Below are positions 33,108 to 45,249 of a stretch of 64,000 bases of DNA, one piece after another. This DNA is from Undaria pinnatifida. Its lineage: Eukaryota; Sar; Phaeophyceae; Laminariales; Alariaceae. The position numbers and the translations under genes were made by a program. The stretch covers positions 7,734,775 through 7,798,774 of the forward strand of contig JABAKD010000008.1 of the NCBI GenBank assembly GCA_012845835.1, in the 5' to 3' direction. The notes under the pieces are model-generated. The model made no database searches. It was given only the letters and a program-made list of their open reading frames with translations, and was not told where the DNA came from. The first letter of the stretch is position 1. Each line of letters opens with the position of its first letter.

Positions 33108-34048
33108 GGACACTACAAGCTGGGGCCGGCCAAAACGCCATGAGTACATGGATATCGCTGTGTCCTACTCATGTTTTAGTGTTCAGACTTGAACATTTGA
33201 CACGTGATTTAGATCAAACTCATCATAACACTACTTGGAAATCGCACAAAAAATAAAAGTATTTCGTTGACTTTTCGTCGAATTTATGATCATGGATTTC
33301 GTTTGGCCGCTCGTACGTGGGCAAGATTATTTTTTTGTTTTGCGATTTTCAAGTGATTTGTTCAAGCTTACTCTAAATCACGTGTCAAAGGTTCAGGTCC
33401 GGACTCCAAAAAATGAGCGGGGCACAGCGATACTTTCAATTTTCTCACTTTTTGTCGAAAACACTTTACTTGTATACGGAATCGACTTTTGGTAATATCT
33501 CTCGATGGGTGGAATTGGGCGATGAAACTTATATCGATGTTCTTTAAGAGTCTTCAGCATAGTGTCCACCAAATTTCACCTTGATCGGATTTTTTTATTT
33601 CTATTGTGGATACGAGTCCCTATTCCCTAGATTGTACCGCCTCCTTATCACTATAATACTTCAAGATCATCCTGGCTCCTCGAGGCAGACTCTGAGGTGT
33701 TTCCTCTTTGTTGACCCTCGAGCGTGCGGTTGCGCACATAACCCACCTCGGTGTGTCTCCACACCTCCCTCAGAGAAAGAAAACCCTGCGAAGGGACTAC
33801 CGTCCCACACTATCCGGATTTATTTATTATTTAGGTTGGGAAAGTTGATGCTTTTGAGTTTTCGCGGATACCTCGATGAGCTCGAGCCGGAAAAAATAAA
33901 GCCTTGGAACTTTATATATATATATATTGTTGCGTGTGCAACGTGGTGTCAGGGGTAGCGCTTCTAATTTTCAAGTCCTAATTCATAAAAGCCGTGTCGG
34001 GAGAGCTTTCTGAATTGTTGTCGGTTTCTTGGCCGGCCAAGCCTGTAG
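33108..34048 (-). mobile_element. MITE with TTGGCCGGCCAA ends, copy 2 (inverted, with insertion)
   Basis: This is the reverse complement of 15776-16503, with matching ends (ggccggccaaaacgcc near 33124; cttggccggccaag at 34028-34041) and the same internal hairpin (33150-33440). About 210 bp at 33605-33815 have no counterpart in copy 1 and look inserted. A TA run lies at 33913-33928. Confidence 0.75.
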
Positions 34049-35288
34049 GCCCTCCGCATACAGCTTGGTACGGACAGCTATACACATCATTGTATTACTA
34101 GTATCCTAAAACCAAGGCGCCGTAACATCCCCCCCGCGTATCGACGCGAGACGAAATATTAGTCGAGGCGGCCAGCATCTGTGACTCAGGATACTCTCCC
34201 TATCCCCCAAACCCTCCCCTCCGTTTCAGCGAAGGGTTCCCGTAACCGACGGTAGACCGGGACGTTCTTGAAACTTCCCTTTTATTCCAAGAAACGGCAT
34301 GCGCGAACGGTTTCCGAAAAAAGATGTTGTCGAGCCATTCCTTCTCTTCCACAACCCAGTAGATGGAGCAAGTACTCGTGTGCACCCTCTCAGGTTGGGC
34401 CACGCCGGAAAGTGTAAGGCTGTTGAGGAAGGTCCTTGTTGATCTTGCGGTCTATTCTTCGCTCAACACCTTGTGCTCCAAAAACATATGCCCATGATCC
34501 TCGGGACATACTATGTCTTTATGTTTGCGGATGGACTCTATATTTATGGAAAAGGGCGACGTGCGGCTAACTTTTGTCTCCCCCTCTTCATTTTCTGACT
34601 ATTACAAGTAAGTTCCTCCCGACCCCCGACCGGACAGCGTATTCGCCCAAATGGCTCGTTGGAGTCGAATACTATTCCCGTGAACGCCGTCGGCTCGCCC
34701 ATGTCTCCCGCGGAGTCCCTCTTTACCTTAGTACTTACCGGTTGTCGAGTTAACGCTTCCTTTTTGGACGCAGCGCGTCGTTCTCCCTTGGACGGGATGC
34801 CGTCGGGCTTTGGGCTACCATTCGCCACCTGGTACACCTCCCACATGGCATGGAACACGTCCAGCTGGAAAGGCGTAAAGCTATCCTTCACTTCGTCCTT
34901 TGATAACCAGTGCGATTCGGTTTCATCCTAGTAGCGGCCTCGGTATTCCTAGGCTCATGCGTCACCCTTCCTCTTGACTGCTTTGCGGTCCTACAAAGTG
35001 TACACGAGGCGCCGGTGTGGGTGCTTCTTCCAACCCGGAGTCTGGTCCCGAGAACGCGTGCTCGAACTCGACTTCAAACTCATGACGCAGGTCGGCAGGT
35101 CCTAGATAGCGGGGTCAACGTTCGCCACCGACACCGTCTGCCTCCGGATTCTGCGTCCGCTCACGTTGACCTCCAAGCTCGACCCAGTCTGAGAATACTT
35201 ACAACTTTCCAGGGCGCTGTTCAGTGTTCGTGGCTCAACTTAGGATGTGTCCCCTGTCTGGTTAAGGAACTATCTGCTTCTTTAACCA
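34049..35288 (-). other. Probable 3' part of gypsy relic, unassigned
   Basis: A minus-strand frame at 34544-34891 (FTPFQLDVFHAMWEVYQVA) and one at 34200-34403 follow the integrase relic, but I cannot match them to a domain. They may belong to the same decayed element. No LTR was found. Confidence 0.3.
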
Positions 35289-36200
35289 TCACCAGGTCCC
35301 CCACCTTGGCGTGCCTTCCTGGTGAGCCGCGCCCAATATGTGCATTCGATGCATTTCGACCTTGTCCTCGTTAGTGCGCCGCTTCTCCAGGATGACCTTT
35401 AACTCCACGACAGCTTGATGTTTGTCCGCCACGAAACTGTCAGGTTCTCCTCGGAACTCCGATCCGTCCAGGCTGAGAGTCATCTTGTCGATTTTCGTGC
35501 GCGAGTCGCGGCCGAACGAGACACAGAAGGTTGTCGCGTTGGATAGTAACGCCGGGTCGGGTGTCACCCACTTCCAGCAAGCGTAGAGCACATATTGATT
35601 CCACCGCAGCGGCCATTTCTGGCACAGCATCGACAGGACCTCCTGGAGCCACCCTCCCACCTGCTCCGCAGCCCCTTAGCTCCGTGCGAAGTCTGCGGTG
35701 CCGTGATTCCGAGCTACATTCAACCACCTACACAAGTGGCCAACTACTTGCACCATGAACTCCCCCCGCCGTCGCTCCTGATTGACTGCGGCACGCCAAA
35801 GGTAAGATCAGCTCCATCAACTTCCGGCAGGCTTCCAGCAATCCCTTAGAGACGAGGGGATACCCGAAGAGGAGCTTGCTGGCCCTGTCAACCACCACCA
35901 GCAAATACCGGTTGCCAGCCGCCGACACTCGGTGTAAGTCTTGCATGTCTATTTTTACAACTTCGCACGAATGCAGAAACCTGGCCGGCATCATCCACAC
36001 TTTACGGTTGTTCGTCCTTTTCCTTCGGCGGCACCCGCATGAGAGCACATACTGTCGCACGTCCTTTCGCAGCGACGGCCAGCTGTGTTTATCTCTCAGC
36101 AACAGTAGTGTTGTATGAGCCACGCCGCGGTGGCCGAACGTGCTATGGACCAGGGACAACGACCCCGGTATCAGCGTCCCCGGTATCGGTAAAATGTTTT
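35289..36200 (-). pseudogene. Ty3/gypsy integrase remnant
   Basis: Read on the minus strand, the zinc-binding segment (FGHRGVAHTTLLLLRDKHSW, then DVRQYVLSCGC) precedes a core with KIDMQDLH and GNRYLLVVVDRASKLLFG, the first catalytic-Asp region of gypsy integrases. Past a frameshift near 35730, a C-terminal piece follows (GGWLQEVLSMLCQKW, then LRWNQYVLYACWKW). The integrase would insert element cDNA; here frameshifts and missing parts make it inactive. It belongs with the protease-like and linker pieces at 36335-38390. Confidence 0.75.
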
Positions 36201-36334
36201 TTTTTTTCTGTGGGTGCGTACCAAAGGACCTGGTTGTTGTTCGTCAGGTACTCGTCTTCCCCCGACCCCGACTCCTTAAACATAGGCCCTAGCATCGCGT
36301 CTCGTTCCTGGCTACCCGCCACATATGCACGGTC

Positions 36335-38390
36335 CTAAAGCAAGCGTGCAGTCCTCCCACTAAGGGGCTGCGCCTGTGTCTGGTGCTGGTTGCATTTTGT
36401 CAGCACTGGAGGTACTGGTGATGCCTTCGTCTGGGACGCCCGTGGTGGCTGTGCCATATCCTTATGCCCCGCCGTGCCTGCTTCGGTCTCGGTGGATAAT
36501 GTCGACGTCGGGGTTGACCGTGCTTCATTGAACGCTTTGGTGGTCGCTCTCATGACTGCACGTGTGGCCGTTCCCACGTCCTTCAGCTGTAGAGTGGCCG
36601 GGCCCTCGAGCACGTCCTCCCCAACGGTTATTTCCTCAGATCCTCGCTTTTTCAGCAAGTCTCTGATTACCAACCCCCCCAGCACCTTCATCATGGGGAG
36701 TATGGTGAAGTTGGTGATCACGGTGGCAGCTGCTCCTCGGCTCACGGTGGGTGGGATCGTAGATCGTATACCCCTCCTGTTTAGTTATTACCTTCGCGAA
36801 TCCCTCAAATATCAACTTCTCGGCTGTCTATGTCAATTGAGTCCGTCGCATAGCGTTGGTACGTGTGTGCGGAGAATTTTTCGCCCATAACGTGAGCCTA
36901 GGTTGGGGAAAGCATACAGTCTTCAAACAAAAGGACACCCTTTCGCCGGCTCCCTTTTTCAAAACGGACGCTCTGTTGCGGCCCAAGATGCCTCCTAACA
37001 AGGTGTTGGGGCCGGTAGCCCTCTCCACCCCCCTCCTCCACGTGTGGAGTTTGTCGTTAGCTTTAGGGGTACCCGCTGAAGTGGTGGCGGCCACGAATGC
37101 TCGTTTCTTCCAAGGTGGTACTCCTACACTCACAGGACTACCTGCCGATGTTCTGCGCCCGGTTAAGCCACGACTACAAAGTCGCAGACATGACTCACCG
37201 AACTTTTTATGTCCCACATCATCCGCCGCCATAACACCCCCCAAGTCTGGTACGGTCCGCCAAAACTCAAAGAATGTGGCCCTGGTTGACGGAATGAAAT
37301 GTTCCCACGCTAGCCGCTTTAAGCTCCGCCCTTTTCTGTCTGGTAAGACTCGTCCAACATGAGTTAAACGCTGGTGCGCCACATTTCAGAGTTCGGTAGC
37401 TGTGGTGAACATTTGAGTAGGAGGGTTCTGGCCTCCGTCCGAACAAAGGCCTGCACGATGTCGACCCCGCTTTCCCCCGGTTCCACGTGGCCGATCACCA
37501 CGTTTGGCTTAAGCTCCTGGAAGGTCATGCATTCTTCGTCTCCCCGCCTGGTTCTCACCAAACGGATGGTCCTCCCTATTCCATTGGTCCTAAAGCATTC
37601 TAACGCCTTTGAAGCGTGGTCGGTGGCGGCCTTTACGTTCATCAGCTCTTGTACCGCAAAGATGCTGCCCCCCCGGGCCTTCACAAACGCCTCCGTCTGT
37701 GCACTGACTAAGCCGTTCACCTTGACCTGTTTTTCGGAGTATAGTTTCCACCGTAGGGCGCCGTCGTCTTCCCATGCGGCTTCCTCCAAAACCGGGACGG
37801 TGGATGGGGCTGCGATATCCGGAGGCTCCTGTTTGGTGCTGACCGGTTTTGATGCCACAAAAGTGCTCGCAGGGAGTCATCTCTTTGTCTGGTATCTCTC
37901 CCGTTCGCCAATATTTGCCTCTTTTCTTCGCTGATGCTGCCTGTCATCTTGGTATTTTCGCCACCCCCTCCCCAGTTTGATGTTTCCCCGCCGCTACGAA
38001 GAATAACCATGGCGACGCAGAGGTAGATCTGAAGTTTCCACAAGAAGACAAATCGATCATACTGCCATTTTGCCAAAGGAGCAGGGCCCCAACAAACAAA
38101 CCGTAGGGGAGCCCCTCTACCTCCGTGACAGCCACGTTGCGCACCTGGTCTTTCGGCGGGAAAACGAGCGGAATCTCGGTGAAACTAATGCGCTCATAAG
38201 CGGTGCCGCGCTGTTTGTCGGGTTAGCTGTGCGCAACACGCCTTTCCCCCGCGTGCTCATGATCAACCTTCCTTCACCTTGCGTTTTGCTCGATAGAACG
38301 TACGAAAGCTTTTCTCCCTTCGGCCCCCGTGACTATGAGCTCCACAACGGTTGTCGCCATGCTATCTTGGCGCTCGGCTCGCGGCAGTGA
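36335..38390 (-). pseudogene. Gypsy relic: protease-like and protease-RT linker region
   Basis: Upstream of the integrase on the same strand, 37944-38390 carries phrases like the C-terminal half of a retropepsin (VEGLPYGLFVGALLL, then NGSMIDLSS). The next frame, 37364-37858, has ELKPNVVIGHVEP, typical of the linker between protease and RT. A further frame at 36335-36745 (ILPMMKVLGGLVIRDLL) is unassigned. I could not see the RT catalytic motif, so RT and RNase H may be deleted. The order protease, linker, integrase supports one element read right to left. Confidence 0.45.
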
Positions 38391-38399
38391 ATGCAGCAC

Positions 38400-39899
38400 A
38401 TTTGTGGCACCGGAACGGTGCAGCCAGAAACAAGAAGGGTTAGCATGGTAATGTTTCTCTAACGATTCTGTCATCGTCACTCTTTTACTTTTGTTTGGCC
38501 AAAGCGAGAAGTAATATCTGCACCTGGTTGGTCTATTACTCGATGCACGAAGCACGTATCATTACTTTCCATGAAGCTAATATTTCCAAACCCTGAACCG
38601 CAATGAACTGTCTGTACCCCCTAATAATACTGAACACCATCGGCTGGTATAATCGGACGGACGGTAAACTATTGGGGAACTCCGGTACATCAAGCTCCGT
38701 CCGGTACATGTAACTACAGTGTCGGAGGGTCGTGGTAGCCAAAAGCGTCGTAGGGTCACGCGCAAACTCAACGGAAGCCGTATCAGTCAAATACTGTATT
38801 AAAAGCTTGTCACAGTATTGTTGACGGATCCAAAACAAGTCAGGTACCTCTTGGATAACTCAACAAAGGCCTACATAGTCTGCGTTCGGCGACAAAAAGC
38901 CTTGATAGGACAAGCTGAAATCTATTACTGGTACGAGGAATGTTTGCCTTCCGAAACCGATGTCTCGACGTATGATTGACAACGTAGGAGGTAATGGCGA
39001 TGGCCGGCAACGGTCTAGTGTTTGACCGTCAGTCTACCATGTCGTGCGCACAAACACGCCTGATTTCGTACTGCACTTCACCCCTGATGTGCTGGAGATA
39101 GCACGTGTTGGATGCTGGCAACAACATGGTAGTGCGGTAACATTGACGGACGAACGCCGCTGGCCGAGTAGATAAATACTGATTACGATCGTTATTTACC
39201 CTGAAATGGTGCTAATATTGTGCACACTCCCACGTCAGCCGGCGAAACTTGTTTGTACACCTATGATGTCTTCTCATGGATTTTCTTGGTGTGCCTACGA
39301 GAACAGTAATACTTCCAACAACGATAAAGATTTTCTACCCGGTGACGTACGTACATACCCAGGAAATAATTAGATGAATGGCACACCATTTCTTGCTCAT
39401 ATTATATCTGCAGCAGTACTTTTAAGTATAGGTATATGCAGTGGAGGCGTGGTTCATCCACCGCGGTCCATTCACAAGCAAAATTGCAGCAAAGCGTCAG
39501 TGTTGCGGTGTGAATACCATGCCTATTGCCCTGTTATATGCCTGATACGAGGTATGTGATGCGGGACATGACATGACCTCTTGCATATGTGCCTACTGCT
39601 CCTGTCATCCTATTAATATCACCTGGTATGTAATGCTTGGGACAGGACATAACCTCTTGCCCCCCCCTCCCTTTTTGCAGCCACAACGGCAAAACAAATA
39701 AAGAGATAAGAGCGATGGGAATGATGAGGTTGCCTGGTCTTCATCCATTTCGTTGTACTATTGTAACTAACAGCAGTACCGTACAATGAAAATGCATCTG
39801 AAAAAAATCGCAGCTGCCGTCTTCATAGTGCGTTGCTGTTAACTGCGGGTACGGTTGCGACTAGCTTTACGAGAGAACAAAATTCGAGGATTGCTCCAA
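38400..39899. other. No gene recognised
   Basis: No coding frame, RNA gene or clear repeat was found. A repeated ...gtat..gtgatgcgggacatgacat / ggtatgtaatgcttgggacaggacat phrase pair lies at 39550-39650. Confidence 0.4.
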
Positions 39900-40500
39900 A
39901 AGCAAGAATCAGCTCATAGCTCGCAGCTCGTACGTTAATGAAACGAATGCGATTGTACTTGTGTATTGAATTGTGCGGCCATGGCAGTCCAGAAATACTG
40001 ACAACAAGAATAAGAGAAAGGTGATATTTTTTGGCTTCTGTTCAGTATGACCCGGTAGTACTTTGAAATCAAGAACACATTTTATCTTCGAAATCATGCA
40101 GGCATTTGTTGGTAAGCGGTCATGATGAACGACGAGCTTGCCGACGGGCATGCCGAACGAATAATGATCATTATAAGCGATGAGCATATAGCATGCACGT
40201 ATTTGGTGGCGAACGAATGATCGAATGACTATTGTAAGCGACGAACATTCATACCTTGTACAGGTTTCATGTATTTGCTGGTTGACGAACGAGTTATCAT
40301 TTGTGCACGGGACGAGTATGCAGACAGGCATGGCGAACGATGATCGTTGTAACGAAGGCAGGGTTCATGCATTTCTTGGTGAACGAATGATTGTTGTAAG
40401 TGACGAACATACAGGGTTCATGCATTTGCTGGTTTACGAACGATTATCGTAAGCGACGAGCACACAGGGTTCCCAAGCGGTCGCAACGACGTAAACGTGT
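39900..40500 (-). repeat. Dispersed repeat family with conserved short frame, copy 1
   Basis: This copy shares about 250 bp with 43165-43518 and with 56400-56670 (opposite orientation). All three keep an open frame with FKVLPGHT-, TFL-, CHGRT- and FVSLTY-type segments. Next to it (40160-40500) is a loose tandem of gcgacgaacat and gggttcatgcattt words. Confidence 0.75.
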
Positions 40501-41068
40501 TGGAAGTGAGGATTGTGTGTTGCGACAATCTTACAAGCCTGCTCTAGTATCCTGAAATTTAGCTATATGAGCGAGTATATTTTGTTCCCCCCCTCCTTTT
40601 TCGCAGCCACACCAGCAGATGAAACAAGAGTTATGAAAATGCCGCAGTTGTGTGATCGTCATCGTTTTCGCTGCACTGATGTACCAGTATTGCTATGCAC
40701 TGAAATTGCAGCAACCGAATTCTTAGCTGCTGTGTTCATGCTGCGTTGTATTGACTGTGGATACGGGCTGTGGATACGGGTGCGACTAGCTATACGTGAA
40801 CTGTAGACACGCCTCAGCTAGGCAAGGCCTACTGACCAGAAAGTATCCCCCCTTGGCAGATGTGGAGCCTGCTGCTGCAGCCCCTCCACGCTGGGTGCAA
40901 TGCTGGGACATCGCCACTAGCGGTCCCTCGTACGACCACAGCAGACCTCGTCCGAGTCCTGAGGCAGCATATGGACACCGCCCTCATCGGGTCAGAGGGC
41001 TTCCTGCCGAAACGCAGCCCAATCCACACCTGCTTGCCGCTGTCGCAATCGCACCAGGAAAAAAAACT

Positions 41069-42786
41069 CAGGGCTTTTCACGGGTCATGACCCGACCCGC
41101 GGGTCGGGTCAAGGGGGTTTCAAAATCTCGCGGGTCGGGTCGGGTCGGGTCATTACGTTTTAAAATCTCACGGGTCGGGTCGGGTCGGGTCAAGAGGTTT
41201 TCAAAATCTCGCGGGTCGGGTCGGGTCGGGTCAAAAGGCTTCAAAATCTCGCGGGTCGGGTCGGGTCGGGTCAAGAGGTTTTCAAAATCTCGCGGGTCGG
41301 GTCGGGTCATGACCCGCGAGATACGGGTCACTTCGCGGGTCAAGCCATAATGACCCGTGAGTTGTTTTGGGCTGACCCGCGGGTCAAACCCGCGGATCTA
41401 GCCGGCGGATCCGCCTTTTTCAAACTTACAGCTGAGAGCCACGTTGATGCCGTGCAGGCGTCCCGCGGGTCAGGCCCGCGGGTCCGTCAATAAAATACAA
41501 ACATTTTTTCGGCTTCCTGCCTCCCTCGTGCCGATGCTCCGATCATATGTCATCACAGCGTGCAGAACAATCACCAGGCAGTACCCCTCACTACTCGTAC
41601 CAAGGCATACGGCAGTGTGACGGGAATCCCGTTCCTACTGAAGCCGCAACAACAACAACAGCAGTAATATTACGGTCATACCAGTACGAAATGTCACCAA
41701 ACAAACGTAAAAAGGCAAGGAAGGACAGTCGTCGTCGAAGCAGCAGCAGCAGCACTGGCAGCAGCAAGCACCAGCAGCAGCAGACGCCGGATTCTCGCGG
41801 ATCGCAGCCGCTGCTGACAGACCCACCGCCCCAGTTGTGGGCTTGCTGCCGGAGGCGGCTCAGCTAGGCTGCTTGCCGAGGCTGGAGATTGCACAGATAG
41901 AAGATAGATACAGCAGCAGTAGTAGTAGTAGTAGCTAGCTCGAGAATTATCATACCAGTACGAAATGTGACCAAACGTAAAAAAGCAAGAAGTCTTAAGA
42001 GCAGCCGTTGTCGAAGCAGCAGCAGCAGCAAGCAGCAGCAGCAGCAGCAGCAGCACAGCAGCAGCACCCTGGCAGCAGCAAGCACCAGCAGCAGACAACG
42101 CATCCTCGCGGATCGCAGCCCCTGCTGGCAGGTCCACTGCCCCAATTGTGGGCTTGCTGCCGGAGGCGGCTCAGCTAGGCTGCTTGCCGGGGCCGGAGAT
42201 TGCACTTGTAAACAAGTTTTATAACTAGCTCGCTCGTCGGGTCGCTCGTCGGGTCGACCTGGTGGTCTAACGGTACGGGCATGTCCATGCATGTGGGTTG
42301 CGGTTTCTTTCCTATTTCTCGCGCGCACACCACATGGCATAATCATCAGCTGCAAACAATGCCGGTAAAAAACGCAGAGAACACGACATACTGGGAAAAG
42401 TACGAGGGACCAAGGACCAACCAACCGACCGAGGTATACATGCTTTGACCCGTGACTTTTTGACTTTGACCCGTGAGAAATGTCACGGGTCAAGTTAACG
42501 TGACCCGCCAGACGACCCGAATCTCGCGGGTCACTCGGATTGTCGCGGGTCGGGTCGGGTCGGGTCAGGACGATTTCAAAATCTCGCGGGTCGGGTCGGG
42601 TCGGGTCAAGACGTCTCGAAAATCTCGCGGGTCGGGTCGGGTCGGGTCAGGACGTCTCGAAAATCTCGCGGGTCGGGTCGGGTCGGGTCAAGACGTCTCA
42701 AAAATCTCGCGGGTCGGGTCGGGTCAGCTGACCCGACCCGACCCGACCCGACCCGCGAGATTTGACCCGACCCGTGAAAAGCCCTG
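41069..42786 (-). mobile_element. Non-autonomous hAT-like DNA transposon, copy 2
   Basis: This 1718-bp copy is the inverse of 9950-11676 and has the same cagggcttttcacgggtc ends, GGGTC arrays and CAG/CTG core. It lies in an A-run (aaaaaact before, aaaaaaac after), so its 8-bp duplication is imperfect or obscured. It sits inside a gypsy leader, so it inserted after that element. Confidence 0.85.
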
Positions 42787-42835
42787 AAAAAAACCCTGGC
42801 TAACGTCGGTGTCTTCAACCTGAATTATCGATAAT

Positions 42836-43160
42836 TGTAGACACGCCTAAACTAGGCAAGATCTATTGACCAAAAAGTATCCCCCCTTGGCCTGACGGGG
42901 GCTGGTGGGCACTATTCAGGTGCTAGGAAAGGAGAGAGAAGTTGTTGTGTTAGCTCCGAACACAAGAAAACAACCGATCTTAGCTTCATCCCCGAATCCC
43001 CATATCAGAATCCAGAAGAGGATAAGTAGAAACCCCTACTACAGTTGCCTTCAGATCGAAATAACGTTCACACACGACATCAGATCCTCAACAGTCAATC
43101 ACCACCAAGGAGATCAACTGCCGTGTCTTACCACCAACACTACACACTCGACTGTCCACA
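42836..43160 (-). mobile_element. Gypsy LTR, minus orientation
   Basis: This 325-bp LTR runs tgtagaca...ctgtccaca on the plus strand, that is TGTGGACA...TGTCTACA in element orientation. It is the 5' LTR of the deleted minus-strand element. Confidence 0.85.
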
Positions 43161-43164
43161 GAAC

Positions 43165-43518
43165 ACAAGTATGAGGAATGCCTACGAAAGCAAGGGTTAG
43201 CCCATAGCTAGCATGCTCGTACGTTAATGAAACAAATGCGCTCATACGTGTGCAGTGAGTGTACTGTGCGTCCATGGCAGCGCAGAAATAAAAAATCAAC
43301 GGGAGAACGAGAAAGGTGCACTTTTCCAGCTTCTGTGCAGTATGATCCGGTAGTACTTTGAAATCAAAAGCACGTTTGGTCTTCAAAAGCATGCAGACAC
43401 TTGTTGGTGAACAATCATGTGGTGAACGACCATGTGAACGATCATGATGAGCGACGTGCATGCATGCTTCATAGGGTTTGCATTTATTTGATGTACGAAT
43501 GATTGTTACAAGCAACGA
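43165..43518 (-). repeat. Dispersed repeat family, copy 2
   Basis: The block parallels 39900-40160 (ggtagtactttgaaatcaaa and neighbouring phrases). It ends at the gcat target duplication of the chromovirus, which therefore inserted into this repeat: its other half resumes at 50548 with acagggttcatgcatg-type sequence. Confidence 0.75.
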
Positions 43519-43522
43519 GCAT

Positions 43523-43841
43523 TGTGGACAGTAGAGCACCAGCTAGTGTGTAGTGTTGGTGGTAGGATACGACAGCTGATCTTCGTGGTGATGATTGATT
43601 GCTGAGGATCTGATGTGGAGTGTGAACGTTACTTAGATTGAAAACAGTAGGGGCTTCTACTTATCCTCTTCTGGATTCTGATATGGGGATTCGGGGATGA
43701 TCGCTTATTTCTTGTGTTTGGAGCTAATACAACAACTTCTCTCTTTTTAGCACCTGAATGGTGCCGACCAGCCCCCCTCAGGTCATGGGGGGACCCTTTC
43801 TGGTCAGTAGATTTTGCCTAGCTTAGTTAGGCTTGTCTACA
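43523..43841 (+). mobile_element. Chromovirus 5' LTR
   Basis: 319 bp, starting tgtggacagtagagcacc and ending ttgtctaca. It contains the gtgccgaccagccccccctc-type block shared by all LTR copies in the window. No standard initiator-tRNA primer site follows. Confidence 0.88.
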
Positions 43842-43984
43842 ATTATCGATAGTTCTGGTCAACACACTGAAGTTAGTAAAGGTCTTTTCGGTAAGGATCG
43901 ATACAGCAGCTACGGGTAGCTGCGAATTGCGCCGCGTCTCGGCAATACAAGAGTGGGAGAAGAGCCGAGACGTCTATAGCTAAA

Positions 43985-45154
43985 CGAGGGATCGCTGCAG
44001 GATAGGTCCCAACGGCGCTCCCAGCGTGGAGGAGCGGCCTCAGCAGAAGGCGGGGGATCGCAGGGCTCCACATTTGCTGATGGTGAGGTTGGCATCGGGT
44101 TGAATGACCTCAAATTAGGAAATGGTCCCGGCGCTCCACAGTATGGACGGGTTTTTTCACAGGCAGCGTCGCTCCGTTTCTATACCCAATACGCTGAGTA
44201 CGAGCGGGTGATGGAACTCAGCAACAACGCACAGTCTATCTCGCGCCCTGTGCTGTCGGTTGCTCAGCTGCTGCGCCAGTCCATCCGTTCGCGCCTGTCG
44301 CGAGCATATTTTGATGGGACTGAATTACAGGAAGACGATTTGCGCGAGGCGCTTGCGAAGCACGCCGAATGTTGGACCGATGATTCTAACGACCCATTTA
44401 TTGCGGTGGCTGAGGGGTGCCGTCGGGTGACCATGGGGTCCGAAGCTACTGCTGTCGATCGGATTGACGCCGTCCGTAGCCGCCTTGAACAATACTTTGA
44501 AAACCCCAGTGCTGAAAGCGTTTTTCAATGACACGCTTGTTGCTTACAAAAGAGGTCCTGCAGCCGTCATTAGTAAAAACACTGGTGGCTGGGCTGAATC
44601 CCCTCGAGTTTAAGGTCAAGGTTGGGCATCAGCTCGAAATGAGAGGGGTCTGGAAGGACAAACCAAAGGAAGTTTTTAATCTGGTGCGGGAGGTGGCCGT
44701 CGAATGGCGCACGGTGGAGATGGCTGATAAGCAGCGGCACCAAACACGTACTGGTCGGGTGAATTCGCGCGGGCAGTCGTCCATGAAGCCGTTTGCCGGG
44801 GTATCGGCCGGTGAGGCGGTCGATAACGCCTCTACCGCGGTGGTTACCTGTTTCGAATGCCGTAAGCCCGGCCACCTCGCTCGTAACTGCCCTCTGCACA
44901 CCTGTCCTTCGAAGAGCTTCTCGCCGCCCGCGGGGGGGCGGGGACACAGCGGTCATGAGTCGTCCACGGGGCGGGGACGGCCGCCGCCGGCGGCACAGCA
45001 GCAGCGACCACAGCAGCAGCGGCAGCCGCAGCAACGACAGCCGCAGCACCCGCCGCCGCAGCAGCAGTGCTTCTCGGCGCATCAACCCGGCTCGACGCCT
45101 TCTTCTGGAGCGGGGAAGGGTCACGGGAGGGCATCTTCAAACGTTTTCAATTAG
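43985..45154 (+). pseudogene. Chromovirus gag remnant
   Basis: The first frame is open from about 43985 to a TGA at 44529-44531 but has no ATG, so the start is lost or non-canonical. A second frame, overlapping by ATGA at 44528, continues to 45154. It includes the nucleic-acid-binding zinc knuckle CFECRKPGHLARNC (44849-44890, C-x2-C-x4-H-x4-C), followed by a Gln/Pro/Arg-rich tail. Gag would package element RNA into particles. The overlap most likely reflects a frameshift mutation rather than programmed recoding, because other frames in the element are broken too. Confidence 0.82.
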
Positions 45155-45249
45155 CGCCACGCTGGCGGTCGTGGGGTTTCCTCTGGTGACACCGAGCCAG
45201 CGAGCGCAGGCCGAACGACCGAATTTTTGCCCCGGCGTCGATAAATGCG

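Larger units (their letters stand above)
40802..43160 (-). mobile_element. Internally deleted gypsy element carrying a hAT-like insertion
   Basis: The ends are an LTR remnant (40802-40857, only the last 56 bp of the LTR) and a complete LTR (42836-43160), both on the minus strand. A 4-bp duplication, gaac, flanks the whole unit (40798-40801 and 43161-43164). Between the LTRs only leader sequence related to 43842-44090 remains (40858-41068 and 42787-42835), split by the hAT-like transposon. All coding sequence is gone. Confidence 0.8.

Noticed and set aside
34910-35374. Plus-strand 154-codon frame with hydrophobic start
   Set aside because: It overlaps the minus-strand gypsy integrase end and shows no domain; the hydrophobic start is unlikely to be a real signal peptide.
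38070-38390. Plus-strand 106-codon frame
   Set aside because: It is antisense to the protease-like gypsy relic, which has family-type motifs on the minus strand.
44520-44540. Programmed frameshift between gag frames (ATGA overlap)
   Set aside because: No convincing slippery site was seen, and the overlap interrupts gag upstream of its zinc knuckle, so a mutation is simpler.
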